Source: Betaproteobacteria bacterium HGW-Betaproteobacteria-8
GTDB lineage: Bacteria > Pseudomonadota > Gammaproteobacteria > Burkholderiales > Methylophilaceae
DNA: 27,722 nt
NCBI GenBank assembly: GCA_002842135.1
Contig: PHCD01000034.1
Location: 1 to 27,722, forward strand
Direction of reading: 5' to 3'
The position numbers and the translations under genes were made by a program. The notes beneath the pieces were generated by a model. That model was not told the origin of the DNA and ran no database searches. It worked only from the letters and a program-made list of their open reading frames with translations. This document shows positions 24,925-27,722 of the stretch, one piece after another; position 1 is the stretch's first letter, and the number at the start of each line of letters is the position of its first letter.

Positions 24925-24965
24925 CATAACTCTTCAGACCAATTCACTGGCCCGATTACAAACAG

Positions 24966-25013
24966 GCTCTATTTTAGTGCACTGCACTTATTAATGCTCT
25001 AAAATAGAGCATT
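24966..25013. repeat. Overlapping, mutually exclusive inverted repeats before gltB
   Basis: GCTCTATTTTAG (24966-24977) is the exact reverse complement of CTAAAATAGAGC (24999-25010), a 12-bp stem with a 21-base loop. The right arm is also part of a second perfect hairpin, AATGCTCTA (24993-25001) with TAGAGCATT (25005-25013). Both cannot form at once. The loop of the first holds AGTGCACT followed by GCACT. The element lies about 200 bases before the gltB start, upstream of the likely promoter, so it may be a tandem operator rather than an RNA switch. Confidence 0.6.
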
Positions 25014-25036
25014 GTTGCTTTTCGCCAATTCATCAC

Positions 25037-25066
25037 TGGACGTTATGCAACTTATTAATTTAGAAT
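25037..25066 (+). promoter_or_regulatory. Candidate gltB promoter
   Basis: TGGACG (25037-25042) and TAGAAT (25061-25066) are 18 bases apart, matching four and five of six consensus bases. It would give a leader of about 135 bases. The AT-rich stretch around 25050-25095 offers other -10 choices, so the assignment is tentative. Confidence 0.3.
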
Positions 25067-25209
25067 GCTTTTTTAAACTTAAAGTAAAATATTTCTATCT
25101 ACCTGAAAACTTGCACGGTTCTTGCTTTCCAAATGAACCACGTAAATTTTTGCCAACCCTGCATGGGTTGGTGAATACAGGCAATCAGATAGGTAAAGGT
25201 AAGTTGGTG

Positions 25210-27722
25210 ATGCATGTGAATACAGAAACAAGCGTAACAAGACACAACCCGAAGCAGCAAGGTTTGTATAACCCCGGCAACGAACACGACGCCTGTGGCG
25301 TCGGCTTTATCGCAAATATCAAAGGTAAAAAGAGTCACGACATTGTACTCAGAGGCCTGCAGATACTCGCAAACCTGACTCACCGCGGTGCAACCGGTTA
25401 TGACCCCAAGCTGGGCGACGGTGCCGGTATCCTGCTGCAAATGCCCGATGCCTTCATGCGTCAGGAAGCTGCAAAAAACAATATTGAACTGCCTGCTGCG
25501 GGCGATTATGCCTGTGGCATCGTCTTTTTGCCGCAATCCGAGAATGGCCGCTTATCCTGCGAATCAGTGATTGCCCGCATCGTTCACGAGGAAGCACAAA
25601 CCTTGCTCGGCTGGCGTGATGTACCCCGCGACAACAGCAATATCGCCGATGCCGCGCGTGCAGTAGAGCCCGTCATGCGCCAGGTATTCATCGGCCGCGG
25701 CGCCAGCATGGCGGATCAGAACGCTTTCGAACGCAAGCTGTTCATCATCCGCAAGCGCATCGAACATGCCGTTCGCGCCCTTAAGCTGGACGATGTCAGC
25801 CAGTTCTACATCCCTTCACTGTCTTCACGCACCATCGTTTACAAGGGCATGCTGCTGGCCAACGAGGTCGGCGTTTATTACAAGGACTTGCAGGACGAAA
25901 GCATGGTGTCCGCCCTGGCGCTGGTGCACCAGCGCTTTTCCACCAACACATTCCCGGCCTGGGATCTGGCTCACCCGTTCCGCATGATCGCCCATAACGG
26001 CGAAATCAACACCATGCAGGGCAACGTCAACTGGATGGCAGCACGCCACGATGCGATGCGTTCCGCCCTGATCGGCGAAGACCTGGAAAAAGTCTGGCCA
26101 TTGATTGTCGAAGGTCAATCCGACTCTGCAGCTTTCGATAACGCGCTGGAGCTGCTGGTTGCCGGCGGCTACTCCTTGCCACACGCCATGATGATGCTGA
26201 TTCCGGAAGCATGGGGCGCAAAGGATAGCGCCGGTAATCCGCTGATGGATGAAGAACGTCGCGCTTTCTATGAATATCACGCTGCCCTGATGGAGCCCTG
26301 GGATGGCCCGGCCGCCGTGGCCTTCACCGATGGCCGCATGATCGGCGCCACACTGGACCGTAACGGCCTGCGCCCTGCGCGCTATCTGGTGACCGATGAC
26401 GACCACGTCATGATGGCGTCGGAAATGGGCGTACTGACTTTTCCGCAAGAACGCATCATCAAGAAATGGCGTTTGCAGCCAGGCAAGATGCTGCTGATCG
26501 ATATGGAACAGGGCCGCATCATCGACGATGCCGAGGTCAAGCAGTCACTGGCACAGGCCAAGCCCTACCGCCAATGGATCGAGCAATCCCGTTATTTCCT
26601 TGACGATCTGCCCAAGGTCAACAGCCAGCTTGAACTGAAAGCCGATCTGCTCGATATTCAGCAGGCTTTTGGCTATACGCAGGAAGACCTCAAGTTCGTG
26701 CTGCAACCGATGATGACCAATGGCGAAGAAGCCATCGGCTCCATGGGTAACGACAGCGCCTTGCCGGTGCTTTCCAACCGTCCGAAGCAGCTCTATTTCT
26801 ACTTCAAGCAACTGTTCGCACAGGTCACCAACCCGCCGATCGACCCGATCCGCGAAGAACTGGTGATGTCACTGGTCACTTTCATCGGCCCCAAGCCCAA
26901 CCTGCTCGGCGGGTTTGAATCCACCGGCGAAAACAATCCGCCACTACGTCTGGAAGCCAGCCAGCCGGTGCTGATGCTGGACGAACTAGCACAGCTGAAG
27001 TCGATCGACAGCCTGACACAAAACCGTTACCGCTCGCTGACACTGGATATCACCTATCCGCTGGCAGAGGGCAAGGCAGGCATGGCAAAAGCCATCGAAA
27101 ACCTTTGCAGCGCTGCCAGAAAAGCCGTGCAGGATGGTTTCAATGTGCTGATCCTGTCTGACCGCGAAGTCAGCGCAGACCGTCTGCCGATCCCGGCACT
27201 GCTCGCCTGTTCGGCCACGCACCAATACCTGGTACGTGCCGGTTTGCGCACCAACACCGGCCTGGTGGTCGACACCGGCTCAGCACGCGAAGTGCATCAC
27301 TTCGCCTTGCTGGCAGGCTACGGCGCAGAGGCCATCTGCCCATGGCTGGCACTGGAAACCATCAACCAGACCGCCGGCAATGACGGCAAGGAAGCCCAGA
27401 AGAAATTCGTCAAGGCAATCGGCAAGGGGCTGTACAAGGTCATGTCCAAAATGGGCATCTCCACCTACCAGTCCTACTGCGGCGCACAGATCTTTGAAGC
27501 GGTTGGCTTGAACAGCCAGTTCATCAAGGACTACTTCACCGGCACCACCACCACGATTGAAGGCATCGGCCTCAATGAAGTGACCGAGGAAAGCCTGCGT
27601 ACCCACAACAGCGCCTTCTCCAACGACCCGGTATTGCTCGGCGCACTGGATGCAGGCGGCGAATACGCTTACCGCGTGCGTGGTGAAGAACACATGTGGA
27701 CACCGGATTCCATCGCCAAGTT
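25210..27722 (+). CDS. gltB: Glutamate synthase large (alpha) subunit, N-terminal part
   Basis: GltB forms glutamate from glutamine and 2-oxoglutarate together with GltD. The frame runs open to the right edge, giving 837 codons of an expected roughly 1500. The start ATG at 25210 yields a 28-residue propeptide before the catalytic cysteine C29 (ACGVGF), which must become the N-terminus to act as glutaminase nucleophile. The class II amidotransferase domain follows, with THRGATGYDPKLGDGAG, HQRFSTNTFPAW, AHNGEINT and GQSDSAAFDNAL. After about residue 480 comes the central domain (LKSIDSLTQNRYRSL, YPLAEGKAGM). The FMN and iron-sulfur domain lies outside. AAAGG stands about ten bases before the ATG. 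It is probably regulated by the repeat-rich region upstream. Confidence 0.96.
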   Translation, partial: MHVNTETSVTRHNPKQQGLYNPGNEHDACGVGFIANIKGKKSHDIVLRGLQILANLTHRGATGYDPKLGDGAGILLQMPDAFMRQEAAKNNIELPAAGDYACGIVFLPQSENGRLSCESVIARIVHEEAQTLLGWRDVPRDNSNIADAARAVEPVMRQVFIGRGASMADQNAFERKLFIIRKRIEHAVRALKLDDVSQFYIPSLSSRTIVYKGMLLANEVGVYYKDLQDESMVSALALVHQRFSTNTFPAWDLAHPFRMIAHNGEINTMQGNVNWMAARHDAMRSALIGEDLEKVWPLIVEGQSDSAAFDNALELLVAGGYSLPHAMMMLIPEAWGAKDSAGNPLMDEERRAFYEYHAALMEPWDGPAAVAFTDGRMIGATLDRNGLRPARYLVTDDDHVMMASEMGVLTFPQERIIKKWRLQPGKMLLIDMEQGRIIDDAEVKQSLAQAKPYRQWIEQSRYFLDDLPKVNSQLELKADLLDIQQAFGYTQEDLKFVLQPMMTNGEEAIGSMGNDSALPVLSNRPKQLYFYFKQLFAQVTNPPIDPIREELVMSLVTFIGPKPNLLGGFESTGENNPPLRLEASQPVLMLDELAQLKSIDSLTQNRYRSLTLDITYPLAEGKAGMAKAIENLCSAARKAVQDGFNVLILSDREVSADRLPIPALLACSATHQYLVRAGLRTNTGLVVDTGSAREVHHFALLAGYGAEAICPWLALETINQTAGNDGKEAQKKFVKAIGKGLYKVMSKMGISTYQSYCGAQIFEAVGLNSQFIKDYFTGTTTTIEGIGLNEVTEESLRTHNSAFSNDPVLLGALDAGGEYAYRVRGEEHMWTPDSIAK

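Noticed and set aside
25030..25050. Sigma54 promoter for gltB
   Set aside because: The GG and GC elements in CTGGACGTTATGC are only seven bases apart instead of ten.
25099..25536. Open frame of 145 codons on the minus strand spanning the gltB start
   Set aside because: The plus strand there encodes the conserved GltB glutaminase domain; the reverse frame has no recognisable features.

Overview
The window is 27.7 kb of ordinary, densely coded proteobacterial chromosome. Protein similarity across the genes, a PQQ-precursor gene (pqqA), the thiS-thiG-apaG-mltA cluster and the thiD-thiE-hemL cluster suggest a betaproteobacterium, most likely a methylotroph of the Methylophilaceae type. That assignment is an inference from recognised proteins, not from a marker gene. 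I see no phage, insertion sequence or CRISPR array.

Layout. (1) 0.1-2.1 kb: a leftward sigma70-like promoter serving a gene off the left edge, then a leftward fused ABC exporter. (2) 2.2-3.1 kb: two small rightward lipoproteins, one resembling the MliC lysozyme-inhibitor family and one OsmB-like, with a strong AT palindrome between them and a terminator after osmB. (3) 3.2-10.9 kb: a six-gene leftward operon that reads as a sulfide/persulfide response unit. Its order is an ArsR-type repressor with a BigR/SqrR-like cysteine pair, an RND adaptor, an RND permease, a DUF2892 membrane protein, a TolC-type outer-membrane factor and a type I sulfide:quinone oxidoreductase. (4) 11.1-11.8 kb: a leftward 2-oxoglutarate/Fe(II) dioxygenase of the PF10014 type. 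(5) 12.0-16.6 kb: a rightward operon of aas, a Tat-exported amidohydrolase and lplT, for lysophospholipid uptake and re-acylation. (6) 16.7-17.7 kb: a free-standing 23-codon pqqA and a DODA-type extradiol dioxygenase. (7) 17.7-20.4 kb: leftward thiS-thiG-apaG-mltA. (8) 20.6-20.9 kb: tRNA-Gly(CCC) and, convergent to it, rubredoxin. (9) 21.1-24.6 kb: rightward thiD-thiE-ODP-like di-iron protein-hemL. (10) 24.6-25.2 kb: a 582-base non-coding stretch rich in inverted repeats. (11) 25.2 kb to the right edge: the first 837 codons of gltB, the glutamate synthase large subunit.

How the parts work together. The sulfide operon couples sensing of reactive sulfur, oxidation of sulfide into the quinone pool and a complete tripartite efflux pump. 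ThiS/ThiG make the thiazole half of thiamin and ThiD/ThiE supply the pyrimidine kinase and the coupling step, so most of late thiamin synthesis lies here in two opposed operons; no TPP riboswitch is visible before either. LplT and Aas form the known flip-in and re-acylate pathway, with an unexpected periplasmic amidohydrolase between them.

The items most worth a second look are the sulfide sensor/efflux/SQR operon, the orphan pqqA, the amidohydrolase inside the aas-lplT operon, and the mutually exclusive inverted repeats ahead of gltB. Starts were chosen by family alignment, Shine-Dalgarno fit and spacing; where a longer TTG or GTG start exists, the entry says so.
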